This document shows, piece by piece, positions 1 to 8,247 of a stretch of DNA of 49,659 bases (the stretch's first letter is position 1; each line of letters opens with the position of its first letter). Where the stretch lies: NCBI RefSeq assembly GCF_029379315.1, contig NZ_JAQYWQ010000041.1, positions 1 through 49,659 of the forward strand, in the 5' to 3' direction. The translations under genes and the position numbers were made by a program. Under the pieces are notes generated by a model. It was not told the origin of the DNA, did not search any database, and saw only the letters and a program-made list of their open reading frames with translations. The stretch comes from Nostoc sp. S13. Its GTDB lineage: Bacteria; Cyanobacteriota; Cyanobacteriia; Cyanobacteriales; Nostocaceae.

Positions 1-86
1 CCGATTATTCATCCACCAGTCGTACAGAATACCTTTCCTGTATTCTGACTCCTGACTCCTGAATTCTGTTCGATAACAAAAATCTT

Positions 87-119
87 CCCCCATTCCCCAC
101 TCCCTACTCCCCACTCCCG
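87..119. repeat. STRR heptamer array (CTCCCTA type)
   Basis: Imperfect tandem heptamers of the CTCCCCA/CTCCCTA type lie just downstream of the pyrF-pyrE stop codon. Just before them, at about 47-62, there is a short GACTCCT array. Arrays of this kind are the short tandemly repeated repetitive (STRR) sequences known from heterocystous cyanobacteria. Confidence 0.8.
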
Positions 120-132
120 ATTATTCCGATTA

Positions 133-1566
133 TTAACTTTCAGTAAAAGCCAAAAATTGCTCCTCATTTATTCGCCCAGCTTGATACAGAGTATTAGTAA
201 TTTCCGAAATAGTTAAAACTGCATGACCGCGATAACCATTTTGCTGTAACCTATCTTTCACTCCTTGTTCATGGTCGATCAATACCACAATATCATTAAC
301 ATTTAATCCTGCTGATTTCAACTTTTCTGCCCCTTCCATGACACTTTTGCCGCTAATGAGAATATCGTCAACCACCACAACTGTTTCACCAGGATGAAAA
401 TTCCCCTCAATTACTTTCCGAGTTCCGTGCGCCTTCACCTCTTTACGTGGGAAAATCATCGGACAATGAAGGCGCAAAGCTAAACCAGTCGCAGTAGGTA
501 AAGAACCATAGGGAATACCTGCTAACCGGTCAAAATTGAGATTCTTCAAAATATCCTGATATGCAGTGAGAACTTGATTAAAAACTTGGGGATTGGAAAT
601 AATTTTGCGTAAGTCGATGTAATAAGGAAATATCGCTCCCGATGCTTGGACAAAGCTGCCAAACATAATACAGTCAATATCATAAAGTTGTAAAATCAAA
701 TCCTGTTGGGGGTGCTGATTTAGCAAACAAACATCAGGGAACCACACAGAACAAGTTGAATTTTGATGAATAATTTCAGCTTTGATTTGATTAATTTCTG
801 CGCGTAAAGACTGGACTTCCTCAGATAGTTTTGTATTTCCCAACATATCTTGAGGAACAGGAATCAGCAAACCATCACCGTTAGCATTCAAACCTGCTTC
901 TAAAATTTGCTTCAGGCTTTGACCCTCCGCCCAGATGCTACGCGCCATAATGATTCGTTCAGGGGCAATTGCTCGAATAAGTGCTAAAATTTCAGGATTT
1001 GTAGTTCCCACTTCCAAACCCAATTGTTCTGGAGTCCCCCAGGTTTTTGATTCTTTTACCACTTGTAAATAAAGGGGTGATTCGTTGGTAGGATATTGCT
1101 GTAAAGCTTCTGCACTTGGATTAGAAGTACAGCATAAGATAAACACTGCTTTATCAAGATAAACCAAAAAAGGTGCTACATGATCTTGTCCTGTATAGGG
1201 ACTGAGAGTGATTGCATCTATCTGCCATTCTGTAAACACGGTTCGGGCAAAGATGGTACTAGTATTTAAGTCACTATGTTTGGCATCTAAAATAACTGGG
1301 ATGTGGGCTGGAATAGCTGCTAAAGTTTTGTAAAGCAGTTCTAAACCTGGAATACCTAACGCTTCATAAAAGCCAAGCGTCGGTTTATATGCACAAACGT
1401 AATCGGCCGTTTCAGCAATAATGAATTCTAGCCACTTCCCCAAACCAGCGATGAGTTCTTCAGATTTATAACGCACAGGTATCATCTCTGGATTTGGATC
1501 AAGTCCTACAAACAGTAAGCTTTGATTTTGCAAGATATTACGATTCAATTTATCAAAAAAGTTCAT
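133..1566 (-). CDS. pyrF/pyrE: bifunctional orotidine-5'-phosphate decarboxylase / orotate phosphoribosyltransferase
   Basis: Performs the last two steps of UMP synthesis in the cytosol. The OPRT part joins PRPP to orotate and the OMPDC part decarboxylates OMP. The N-terminal half (about residues 1-270) is a type 2 OMP decarboxylase with LFVGLDPNP and the catalytic D-K-x-x-D motif as LDAKHSD. The C-terminal half (about 290-477) is an OPRT with the PRPP-binding loop VVVVDDILISGKS. At 477 residues the length fits the PyrF-PyrE fusions known from cyanobacteria. The ATG at 1566 gives the natural N-terminus. It is a single gene: the next gene upstream, on the same strand, begins about 70 bp away and is functionally unrelated. 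Confidence 0.95.
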   Translation of the reverse strand: MNFFDKLNRNILQNQSLLFVGLDPNPEMIPVRYKSEELIAGLGKWLEFIIAETADYVCAYKPTLGFYEALGIPGLELLYKTLAAIPAHIPVILDAKHSDLNTSTIFARTVFTEWQIDAITLSPYTGQDHVAPFLVYLDKAVFILCCTSNPSAEALQQYPTNESPLYLQVVKESKTWGTPEQLGLEVGTTNPEILALIRAIAPERIIMARSIWAEGQSLKQILEAGLNANGDGLLIPVPQDMLGNTKLSEEVQSLRAEINQIKAEIIHQNSTCSVWFPDVCLLNQHPQQDLILQLYDIDCIMFGSFVQASGAIFPYYIDLRKIISNPQVFNQVLTAYQDILKNLNFDRLAGIPYGSLPTATGLALRLHCPMIFPRKEVKAHGTRKVIEGNFHPGETVVVVDDILISGKSVMEGAEKLKSAGLNVNDIVVLIDHEQGVKDRLQQNGYRGHAVLTISEITNTLYQAGRINEEQFLAFTES

Positions 1567-1632
1567 ATTTTTCGGCTTTAAAAAAGATTTATTAGTTATT
1601 GGTTATTGGTGTTTGCGTCTTTGATAGTTCCT

Positions 1633-2232
1633 TTACCAAAACATCGATTCTGTTAGTTGAGTGCCTCCAGCTTTTTGCCCTAATCGAGAGTGAATCACTG
1701 CAAATAAGATAACCATCGGCACTGAGGCAAAGTGAACAATTCGCAATGCTTGCCAACTGCCAAATAGATCCACAATCCAGGGAAATTGAGCAGGTTTATA
1801 CATTCCTATTCCTGTAAATAATGCCAGTAGCAAGATAGGAATAATTGCTGTATAGGTAATCCGATGCCAAGCATAAATTAGACGCTGGGAATTTTGAGTT
1901 TTTTGTAATGCTTTGAGGTCATTGGCACTGACAAACCGATGTCGCCAGCGCCGAGTAATGAAAACGTAAATTCCATACCACAAAAGATTCAGCGAGAATA
2001 GCCACATTGCTGCAAAATGCCAGTGTCTACCTCCTGCCAGCCAACCTCCTAAAGTAAATATCCCAGGAATGTGCAAACCTGCACGTCCACCAAAAACAGG
2101 GTTGGCGTTGTAAATTTGTAATCCACTGGTGAGCATGATAAACAGACTAATGATGTTACAGGAGTGGAAAATTTTGGCTCCTATTGCTTGAGTGGGCGGC
2201 TTGTGAGTTTGGGAAGGAACGGTTGAAGTCAT
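1633..2232 (-). CDS. cytochrome b / b561-type membrane protein
   Basis: A 199-residue integral membrane protein with about four hydrophobic helices and histidines placed like those of cytochrome b subunits of oxidoreductases (thiosulfate reductase, Ni-Fe hydrogenase and formate dehydrogenase gamma type). Examples are the His in KIFHSCN near residue 23, GRHWHFAAMW near 70, YAWHRITYT near 125 and RIVHFAS near 165. It probably binds two b hemes and passes electrons between quinones and a partner enzyme. No molybdopterin or hydrogenase subunit is encoded nearby, so the partner is unknown. The family assignment rests on the helix and histidine pattern. The exact subfamily is uncertain. Confidence 0.75.
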   Translation of the reverse strand: MTSTVPSQTHKPPTQAIGAKIFHSCNIISLFIMLTSGLQIYNANPVFGGRAGLHIPGIFTLGGWLAGGRHWHFAAMWLFSLNLLWYGIYVFITRRWRHRFVSANDLKALQKTQNSQRLIYAWHRITYTAIIPILLLALFTGIGMYKPAQFPWIVDLFGSWQALRIVHFASVPMVILFAVIHSRLGQKAGGTQLTESMFW

Positions 2233-2783
2233 AGATTTGACTGATAAAAGTTGCTAATTATCTGTTCTGAAAATCTGGCTTGAGGGATTGGGAATTAGGC
2301 ATAGTTAAGAGAGACTTTAATTATTTGTCGTGCCCAACCGGACATAAGTATCTGTCTTGGGTAAATAGCCCTGCAAATTCGAGGGTGGTATTGCTCACCC
2401 TTATTTTCCCATTTTATGATTCAGTATTCTGGCAAAGATATTCGCTGCTGTTTTATTTAACTGTCAATTTAAGTGTGGCTAACGTCCTTTACCGATTGCG
2501 ACTACAGCAGTCTACCCCTAACAACATGATAAACTGCATTCCATCACTCCCTTGCTCAAACGACTGCTGATGCTTGAATCGCAATTTCTGCCATACCCGT
2601 ATCGCACGCTGTTGCAATTCGCGATCACGAGTTGCAACAGCGTAGCCCGTCGTAGACGTCGCCTGTAGATTTACACTTATTTTCTAGAGCGATGTCTCCG
2701 ATGATCACTGAGCTTGCCGAAGTGCGGGCTATTCGGCGTCGCTTTTCTTTCGGCTCAATGATATACCAAAACGAATGCGTGAA
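2233..2783. other. 551-bp spacer without a convincing gene
   Basis: A 96-codon plus-strand frame (2280-2570) has no recognisable domain and biased composition, so I do not call it. Bases 2640-2750 carry interspersed repeat pieces of the type GCGTAGCCCGTCGTAGACGT, also found in part near 14190 and 33710. Confidence 0.5.
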
Positions 2784-2955
2784 TTACTTAAATGAGTAAG
2801 CAAAAGCTGATTTTGCTTGCGGAAAACACCAAAATGAGTAAGCAAAAGCTGCTTTTAAGAAAGTAAAAGCTGATTTTGCTTGCGGAAAACACCAAAATGA
2901 GTAAGTAAAAGCTGCTTTTGAGAAAGCAAGAGCTTCTTTTGAGTAAGTAAAATGG
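2784..2955. repeat. degenerate 21-bp tandem repeat array 1
   Basis: About eight imperfect units of roughly 21 bp, built around GAGTAAGCAAAAGCTGCTTTT. A larger unit of about 63 bp (with TTGCTTGCGGAAAACACCAA) is present twice. Open frames through it on the minus strand just encode heptapeptide repeats (AAFAYSF-like) and are not believed to be genes. It lies immediately upstream of the DUF433 gene and could affect its expression. Confidence 0.75.
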
Positions 2956-2983
2956 CAATAAAAAGATTTTGGAGCGATCATTT

Positions 2984-3175
2984 ATGTTAGGTCTGGAGAG
3001 AATTACATTTGACCCTAGCATTATGGCTGGACAAGCTTGCATTCGCGGGATGCGGATTCCAGTTTGTTTAGTGGTAAATTTGGTAGCTCATGCAAAGCCT
3101 ATAGAAGAAATTTTAGAAGAATATCCTGATTTAGAAGCAGAAGATATTCGTCAATCTCTTGTTTATGCAGCGTAG
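2984..3175 (+). CDS. DUF433 (VapB-like antitoxin) protein, cut short by an in-frame TAG
   Basis: A 63-residue DUF433 protein with the family pattern: RITFDPSIMAGQACIRGMRI near the N-terminus, then a helical part with IEEILEEYPDLEAEDIRQSL. DUF433 proteins are winged-helix antitoxins, usually paired with a DUF5615 PIN-like toxin. No such toxin follows here. I chose the ATG at 2984 over the TTG at 2969 because it fits the family N-terminus. The frame ends in TAG at 3173-3175. It then continues in frame with LTQERVYTFKSA to a TAA at 3212-3214. Family members normally read AAWL at this point, so the TAG most likely replaces a TGG tryptophan codon. The loss is about 13 residues, so the protein may still fold. 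Confidence 0.75.
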   Translation: MLGLERITFDPSIMAGQACIRGMRIPVCLVVNLVAHAKPIEEILEEYPDLEAEDIRQSLVYAA

Positions 3176-3237
3176 TTGACTCAAGAACGGGTTTATACTT
3201 TCAAAAGTGCTTAACCTCATCATTTCACCTCAGGGTT

Positions 3238-3465
3238 TTATTCTGAGGATTGTTGACTATCTCCATCTTCATATTCTTTGATTTTGGCGTATAAACTAGC
3301 AACTGTTTCTTGAGCAAACAGTTGTTTTTTCAGTTCTAAATAGTCAGCTTCACTTAATTTACAAGCTGCCCAAAATTTCATTACCTTCGATGGTTCTAAG
3401 TGGATGAGTAAAACCTCCATTACTTCTTGTAAATTTTCTTGTTCATTAATAACTTTAATTTTCAT
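3238..3465 (-). CDS. small PIN-associated hypothetical protein
   Basis: A 75-residue acidic protein (MKIKVINEQENLQEVMEVLL at the N-terminus). Its first 11 bp overlap the end of the PIN gene upstream, which points to translational coupling and a two-gene toxin-antitoxin-like unit. The central EPSKVMKFWAACKLSEADYL segment and the following LFAQETVASLY resemble, from memory, small partners of this PIN subfamily in cyanobacteria. No catalytic motif is visible. The antitoxin or regulator role is inferred from the arrangement only. The upstream PIN gene is interrupted, so this may be an orphan. Confidence 0.6.
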   Translation of the reverse strand: MKIKVINEQENLQEVMEVLLIHLEPSKVMKFWAACKLSEADYLELKKQLFAQETVASLYAKIKEYEDGDSQQSSE

Positions 3466-3895
3466 TTTCTACCTCAAAGATAAAATTATTTGGGTTGATG
3501 ACTATAAGTGATAAATTATGACATCGGTTGATTAATCTCCTGTCACAAGTGATAAAATAATCACTTTGAGAAGCTTCCGCACACGCTACATGAAGTGCAT
3601 CAATAGATTTAATACCAAGTTGTTCAAGTTGTTCTGCTCTGTTTCTAATATTTTCATCTACTAATACTCTTAAAGTAGCTATTTGTAAGTATCGCTCCAT
3701 TGATTACTTATTGACAACAAAAGGGTTACGGCTATTTTCATATTCTAGAACTGAAGAATTAACTAATTCTATTAATCTTGCTTCTACCATTTGTAAAATT
3801 AAGATAATAGCTTGTGTTTCCAAAAATATTTTTGGCTGTGTTTGGTCGTCAAATGGACGATTATAAATACTCGTATCTAGATAAACCCTGGTCAT
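3455..3895 (-). pseudogene. PIN-domain protein interrupted by in-frame TAA
   Basis: Reading from the ATG at 3895, the frame encodes a PIN-domain nuclease typical of toxin-antitoxin modules. It starts RVYLDTSIYNRPFDD (metal-binding Asp), continues to SSVLEYENSRNPF (conserved Glu) and, after the interruption, has SIDALHVACAEA and DYFITCDRRL (further acidic residues). A TAA at 3704-3706 lies between NPFVVNK and SMERYLQIAT, with no shift of frame. Related proteins read straight through here, so a Gln, Lys or Glu codon was probably converted. The second half could restart at an ATG at 3700, but neither half alone contains the full acidic active site. The downstream 75-residue gene overlaps by 11 bp. 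Confidence 0.8.
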
Positions 3896-3980
3896 ATAGC
3901 TTTTTGTAAAACTTTCTCTAAAAAAAAGCGAACGCAATTATATTCATCTCTCAACTCTCACAGATGTAGCCGTAGTCGGT

Positions 3981-4027
3981 CGTACTCCTACGGAGAAGCA
4001 AGCTACGCGTAGCGTCTCGCAGAGAAG
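3981..4027. repeat. interspersed palindromic repeat (CTACGCGTAGCGTCTCGCAG type)
   Basis: This stretch recurs almost identically at 12555-12600. Partial copies lie near 7545-7580, 20095-20130, 25980-26010 and 40610-40640. It contains the self-complementary core CTACGCGTAG. It is one of the small interspersed repeats that fill the spacers of this genome. Confidence 0.75.
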
Positions 4028-4195
4028 ACATGGCTTGTGATTTTACCATCTACACAAGAGCGATATCTCTGACCGGCGTAGGCATAGCCTATGTAAGTAA
4101 AATGATACTGATGTTAACTGTGGGTTAGCGATCGCGCAGCATTCCCCAAGAAATTTTATCAAAGCGATCGCCTTTACAACACCATCATTCCACCT

Positions 4196-4280
4196 CAGAA
4201 CACGAAACGTCGAGCTTTCAACAGGAACATTCTCGTTTGGAACACGAAACTGTGAGTTCAGAACAGGAAAGGCCAAGTTA
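4196..4280. repeat. degenerate 21-bp tandem repeat array 2
   Basis: Four consecutive 21-bp units begin AACACGAAAC, AACAGGAACA, AACACGAAAC and AACAGGAAAG. The units resemble those of the larger array at 7597-7835. A 77-codon minus-strand frame covering it (4043-4276) is taken to be a by-product of the repeat. Confidence 0.7.
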
Positions 4281-4331
4281 AAGCGATCGCTCTTTCAAGT
4301 TTTAGGATGATACGCTTTGCATAAAACTAGC

Positions 4332-6806
4332 TTATTCTGGATTTGAGGAGAGGCGCTCGCGCAAATCTGCTAAATTTTCATGCACAGTAACAGTTAGGGG
4401 ATGATCGACCCCTAAGCGTTGCTCACAAATATCCAAAGCTTGGATGAACAAAGGTTCGGCATCGCTGTACCTTCCCTGTAAATGGTAGAGTTTTGCCAAA
4501 TTCTTCAGGCTAATTGCCACATCTGGGTGTTCATTTCCCAGCAAGCGTTTTCTCATGGATAAAGCTTCGATGAACAAAGGTTCGGCATCGCTGTACCTTT
4601 CCTGTGAATAGTAGAGTGCTGCCAAATTGCTCAGGCTTTGTGCCACATCTGGGTGTTCATCTCCCAGCAAGCGTTTTCTCATGGATAAAGCTTCGATGAA
4701 CAAAGGTTCAGCATCCCTGTAGCTTCCATGTGAGTAGTAGAGTAATGCCAAATTGTTCAGGCTTTGTGCCACATCTGGGTGTTCATTCCCCAGCAGGCGT
4801 TTTCTTATGGATAAAGCTTCGATGTACAAAGGTTCGGCTTCGTTGTACCTTCCCTGTAAACGGTAGAGTTCTGCCAAATTGTTCAGGCTTTGTGCCACAT
4901 CTGGGTGTTCATTCTCCAGGAAGCGTTTTCTCATGGACAAAGCCTCAATGTATAAATGTTCGGCTTCGCTGTAGCTTCCCTGTGAGTAGTAGAGTAATGC
5001 CAAACTGTTCAGGCTTTGTGCCACATCTGGGTGTTCATCGCCCAGCAAGCGTTTTCTCATGGAAAAAGCTTCCTTGTACAAAGGTTCGGCTTCGCTGTAC
5101 CTTCCCTGTAAACGGTAGAGTTCTGCCAAATTGTTTAGGCTAATTGCCATATTTGGGTGTTCATCACCCAGCAGGCGTTTATTCATGGACAAAGCTTGGA
5201 TGAACAAAGGTTCGGCTTTGCTGTAGCTTCCATGTGAGTAGTAGAGTAATGCCAAATTGTTCAGGCTTTGTGCCACATCTGGGTGTTCATTCCCCAGCAG
5301 GCGTTTTCTTATGGATAAAGCTTCGATGTACAAAGGTTCGGCTTCGTTGTACCTTCCCTGTAAACGGTAGAGTTCTGCCAAATTGTTTAGGCTAATTGCC
5401 ATATTTGGGTGTTCATCACCCAGCAGGCGTTTTCTCATGGACAAAGCTTGGATGTACAAAGATTCGGCTTCGCTGTACCTTCCTTGTGAATCATAGAGTC
5501 CTGCCAAATCGTTTAGGCTAGTTGCCCCATCTGGGTGTTCATCCCCAAAACGTTCTCTAGCAGCTGATAAACATTGTTCACGCCACGGTAATGCTTGGGT
5601 GTAAGATCCTTGACCTTCGTAAAATTTACCCAAGCCTATAAAAGGACAGATTAAATCATCATCGCTTAACCAAGCTTGGTAAACTGTGGCAACTTCTGCT
5701 AAATGAGAAATGGCAGGGGAAACGGTAGTGATTTGCTCAAGGGTAGGGGTTTGAGGAATATTTTGGGCGACTGCTACCATTACCTTGCAAAGCGATCGCT
5801 TTAATTCCTCCGCCTGTTCTAAACCTGTACACTTATATTGAAAAAACTCTCTTAGCAGTGGATGCAGTTGGTAAATTCCCTCACCTTTACGCTGTAGCAA
5901 ATGTAGTTTCACCAAGGTATCATCTCTAATTTCCTCTAACTCTTCCTGGTCCTTCTCTGGTAAACACTGTTCCACCAATTTCCAAGATATAGGTGCGGCG
6001 GCAAATAAACTCAGCAGACAACCAAGCTGCTTATGGCTGTCTTCTAATTCCTGCCAACTCAACTCAAAGGCTGCTAATACACCTCCTTTTGCGGTCATAT
6101 CGGCTTCTAGTTTAATAAGGGCGGGTTGTTCTAGTCGCTTTTTCTCCAACCGCCGTAACATTTCTGTGAAAGAGAGGTCTTGTTTTCGCGCCAAATATCG
6201 CCCGACTAATTCCAAACCCAAAGGCAAATATCCCAACCATTTACACAACTGATTTGCAACAGCCAATTCTTGCTCAATTCGCTGTGGTGTTTCTTTAAAA
6301 AATGACTCTAATAACTCCAGCGCTTCTTCTGGTTGCAATACATCTAGAGATAATTCCTTTATAGATGCTCCTAAGTGTTGGCGCGTGGTAATCAACACTT
6401 TAAACCGAGAAGATGGCGAAGGTAGATAAGGCTTAACTTGCTGATATTCTCCAACATCGTCTAATACTAGCAGCACATCGCCGCCCTCACGCCAATGCTG
6501 AAAGCAATATTGCACTTGCGCGAGTAATTTTTGGTTAGGATCTTCTGTTAAATTATCTGGTGGGTTTAAGTCAAGGCAAGTTCTGGCAAACTGCACAACT
6601 TGAATGCCCACATCTCCAGCCTTTGCCAGCAACCAGCAAATTCCACCTTTGTAAATTTCACGGTGAGCCATTGCATATTGTAAGGCCAGTTCTGTTTTAC
6701 CCAGTCCACCCATGCCAGCGATCGCAGCAATGGCTACCTGATTATTTTCCTGCAACATCTGATGCAGGTTTTGCAATTCAACTTCACGTCCAACAAACTC
6801 CACCAC
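4332..6806 (-). CDS. STAND ATPase: NB-ARC with C-terminal TPR repeats (C-terminal part of an interrupted gene)
   Basis: A signal-transduction NTPase of the NB-ARC class, related to bacterial and plant immune receptors. Visible motifs, numbered from the GTG at 6806, are VGRE at 5-8, the P-loop GMGGLGKT at 31-38, Walker B LVLDD at 113-117, ITTR at 139-142 and LPLGLEL at 194-200. A helical region follows, then about ten 42-residue kinesin-light-chain-type TPR repeats from about residue 395 to the end. The frame is open another 75 bp upstream to 6881 and then hits a TGA at 6882-6884. Before that TGA, in the same frame, lies the 144-residue product of 6882-7316. The original protein was therefore probably about 990 residues, with an N-terminal effector or adaptor region. 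Two blocks of TPR DNA 504 bp apart are nearly identical, which points to recent repeat homogenisation. Confidence 0.88.
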   Translation of the reverse strand: MVEFVGREVELQNLHQMLQENNQVAIAAIAGMGGLGKTELALQYAMAHREIYKGGICWLLAKAGDVGIQVVQFARTCLDLNPPDNLTEDPNQKLLAQVQYCFQHWREGGDVLLVLDDVGEYQQVKPYLPSPSSRFKVLITTRQHLGASIKELSLDVLQPEEALELLESFFKETPQRIEQELAVANQLCKWLGYLPLGLELVGRYLARKQDLSFTEMLRRLEKKRLEQPALIKLEADMTAKGGVLAAFELSWQELEDSHKQLGCLLSLFAAAPISWKLVEQCLPEKDQEELEEIRDDTLVKLHLLQRKGEGIYQLHPLLREFFQYKCTGLEQAEELKRSLCKVMVAVAQNIPQTPTLEQITTVSPAISHLAEVATVYQAWLSDDDLICPFIGLGKFYEGQGSYTQALPWREQCLSAARERFGDEHPDGATSLNDLAGLYDSQGRYSEAESLYIQALSMRKRLLGDEHPNMAISLNNLAELYRLQGRYNEAEPLYIEALSIRKRLLGNEHPDVAQSLNNLALLYYSHGSYSKAEPLFIQALSMNKRLLGDEHPNMAISLNNLAELYRLQGRYSEAEPLYKEAFSMRKRLLGDEHPDVAQSLNSLALLYYSQGSYSEAEHLYIEALSMRKRFLENEHPDVAQSLNNLAELYRLQGRYNEAEPLYIEALSIRKRLLGNEHPDVAQSLNNLALLYYSHGSYRDAEPLFIEALSMRKRLLGDEHPDVAQSLSNLAALYYSQERYSDAEPLFIEALSMRKRLLGNEHPDVAISLKNLAKLYHLQGRYSDAEPLFIQALDICEQRLGVDHPLTVTVHENLADLRERLSSNPE

Positions 6807-6881
6807 CCCACTGAGGGGTAAATTTTGCGGTGTTTCAGTAGAGGGATTTAACTTTACCTGTTCCCCAACAGACGGGTACAG

Positions 6882-7316
6882 TCAGAAGTTATTAGTACCA
6901 GTGAAAGTATTTCCCTGAAAGACGTTTTTAACAGAGTCAGCTAACTTTGTAGAATTGATAACGCCTGCTGGTTGCGAGTTTAGGTCATTTGCTAGCGCCT
7001 GGACTTTTGGCGCTACTTGGGAATCATCATTTGCGGCTGCTTCCACTTCCCGCACAGATTGAGCAATTTCACTATCTGCGTCTGCTGCTGCTTTCAACTC
7101 CAGCACTGCTTTGCCATAATCTAATGGCTGCTGTGGATTTTGCTGTGTCGCATTCGCTAGCAAGGGCAACTTATTTTTATTATCTAGCTGTTCGATTAAC
7201 TCACGACTTTTGTCTAATGCAGCTTCCCCAAGCTTTTCGCCAGTTTTTTCTAGGGCTTTAGTTAAAACTATAGTAGCGATCGCTGTTGCAACTGCTGTTA
7301 ATGTTACAGGTTCCAT
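6882..7316 (-). CDS. N-terminal domain of the STAND protein, separated by an in-frame TGA
   Basis: A 144-residue product that starts with a hydrophobic helix (MEPVTLTAVATAIATIVLTK). A charged helical stretch follows, then a low-complexity end (VFQGNTFTGTNNF). It stops at TGA 6882-6884. The same frame continues without another stop into the NB-ARC protein (25 codons, then VVEFVGRE). Such hydrophobic N-terminal segments are common ahead of NB-ARC/TPR regions in cyanobacterial STAND proteins, where they are thought to act as effector or oligomerisation parts. It could be a natural separate subunit in an operon, but a spacing of zero codons in the same frame favours a nonsense mutation. Confidence 0.65.
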   Translation of the reverse strand: MEPVTLTAVATAIATIVLTKALEKTGEKLGEAALDKSRELIEQLDNKNKLPLLANATQQNPQQPLDYGKAVLELKAAADADSEIAQSVREVEAAANDDSQVAPKVQALANDLNSQPAGVINSTKLADSVKNVFQGNTFTGTNNF

Positions 7317-7596
7317 AATTTAGTAATAAAATACGACATCGCACTGGGAGATACAAATGTAGCTCTGTGTATTTCGGAAATATATCACACACCTTTAGCA
7401 ATTAACCCCCTATCTCGCCTTGCAATCAATCGCAAAGCTAATAGCCCAAGCCCACTCAAGTGGACTCAAACCTTTTAGCTATTAATCGGTTTATAACCTA
7501 TGGCGCAATACAGTTCAGTTAAGCATTTCTTCCTTCTCTTTGCGTCCTTCTCTACGAGACGCTACGCGAATGCGTCCTTTGCCGTTCGTTAAAAAA

Positions 7597-7835
7597 ATAA
7601 ACACGGAACTTCGACCTCTGAACACGGAACTTCGACCTTTTAACTTGGAACTCCAACCTTTTAACTTGGAACTCCAACCTTTTAGCTTATAACTTCGACC
7701 TTTGAACTCGGAAGTTCGACCTTTTAGCTTGGAAGTTCGACCTTTTAGCTTGGATGTTCGACCTTTTAGCTGGGATGTTTGACCTTTTTGCTCGAAGTTT
7801 CGACCTTTGAACACGAAACTCCGAGATTGAAACTT
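7597..7835. repeat. degenerate 21-bp tandem repeat array 3
   Basis: About eleven units of 21 bp with consensus close to AACACGGAACTTCGACCTTT. Some units have TTAGCTTGGAAG in place of the first half. The period of 21 bp equals two turns of B-DNA. Because 21 is divisible by three, all frames through it give heptapeptide repeats, which explains the spurious open frame here. Confidence 0.85.
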
Positions 7836-7866
7836 ATAAATTTACGCCGTGCCGTGTGCAACTTTC

Positions 7867-7960
7867 TCTCAAACCTAACCCCCAACCCCTTCCCTACTAG
7901 CGTTGGGGAGCAAGAATTAAAGCCTCTCTCCCTGTGAGGGAGAGGAATGGAAGCGGGGTT
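7867..7960. repeat. interspersed spacer repeat (TAGCGTTGGGGAG type)
   Basis: Contains CTAGCGTTGGGGAGCAAG followed by AAGCCTCTCTCC and a short GC-rich hairpin (CTCTCCCTGTGAGGGAGAG). The same arrangement occurs at about 21428-21502 after pstS. Confidence 0.6.
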
Positions 7961-8247
7961 TTAAGAATAAGTTGCACATCGCGTAAATTTGAGATTAAAG
8001 CTTAAACGTTGAGGCTGAGAACTTGAATTTTACTACTTTGAGGTGAAGCGATGCCAGGGTTGAACTATGCCTACGCAAAAAATTGCTGGAACGACAGGAG
8101 ATAGAAACGGATGATTTGAAGGAATAACCGATAAAAGTTACATTTTCCACTGTAACAAACCCTTACCTCCAGACCCACTCCTTACAATAGAAAGGGATTT
8201 TATTCACTTTCCTTCTTGAGGGAATCTCAAAGTTAACACACCAACAG

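Larger units (their letters stand above)
7317..8247. other. 931-bp repeat-rich spacer
   Basis: Holds the promoter side of the STAND gene, the 21-bp repeat array 3 (7597-7835) and an interspersed repeat (about 7867-7960). The rest is AT-rich sequence in front of the nuclease gene. No protein or RNA gene was recognised. A 99-codon minus frame over the array encodes only heptapeptide repeats of the KLKGRTS type and is not called. Confidence 0.55.

Noticed and set aside
2280..2570. 96-codon plus frame
   Set aside because: No domain, unusual composition and repeat pieces at its edge. I see nothing to support translation.
2784..3042. Two overlapping minus frames with AAFAYSF-type repeats
   Set aside because: Same cause: 21-bp repeat DNA. 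Both frames are equally open, and the array sits in the DUF433 promoter.
4043..4276. 77-codon minus frame
   Set aside because: Covers 21-bp array 2 and HIP1 sites. No family resemblance.
7515..7814. 99-codon minus-strand frame with KLKGRTS heptapeptide repeats
   Set aside because: It is a by-product of a 21-bp tandem repeat, which keeps every frame open. There is no ribosome-binding site or family.
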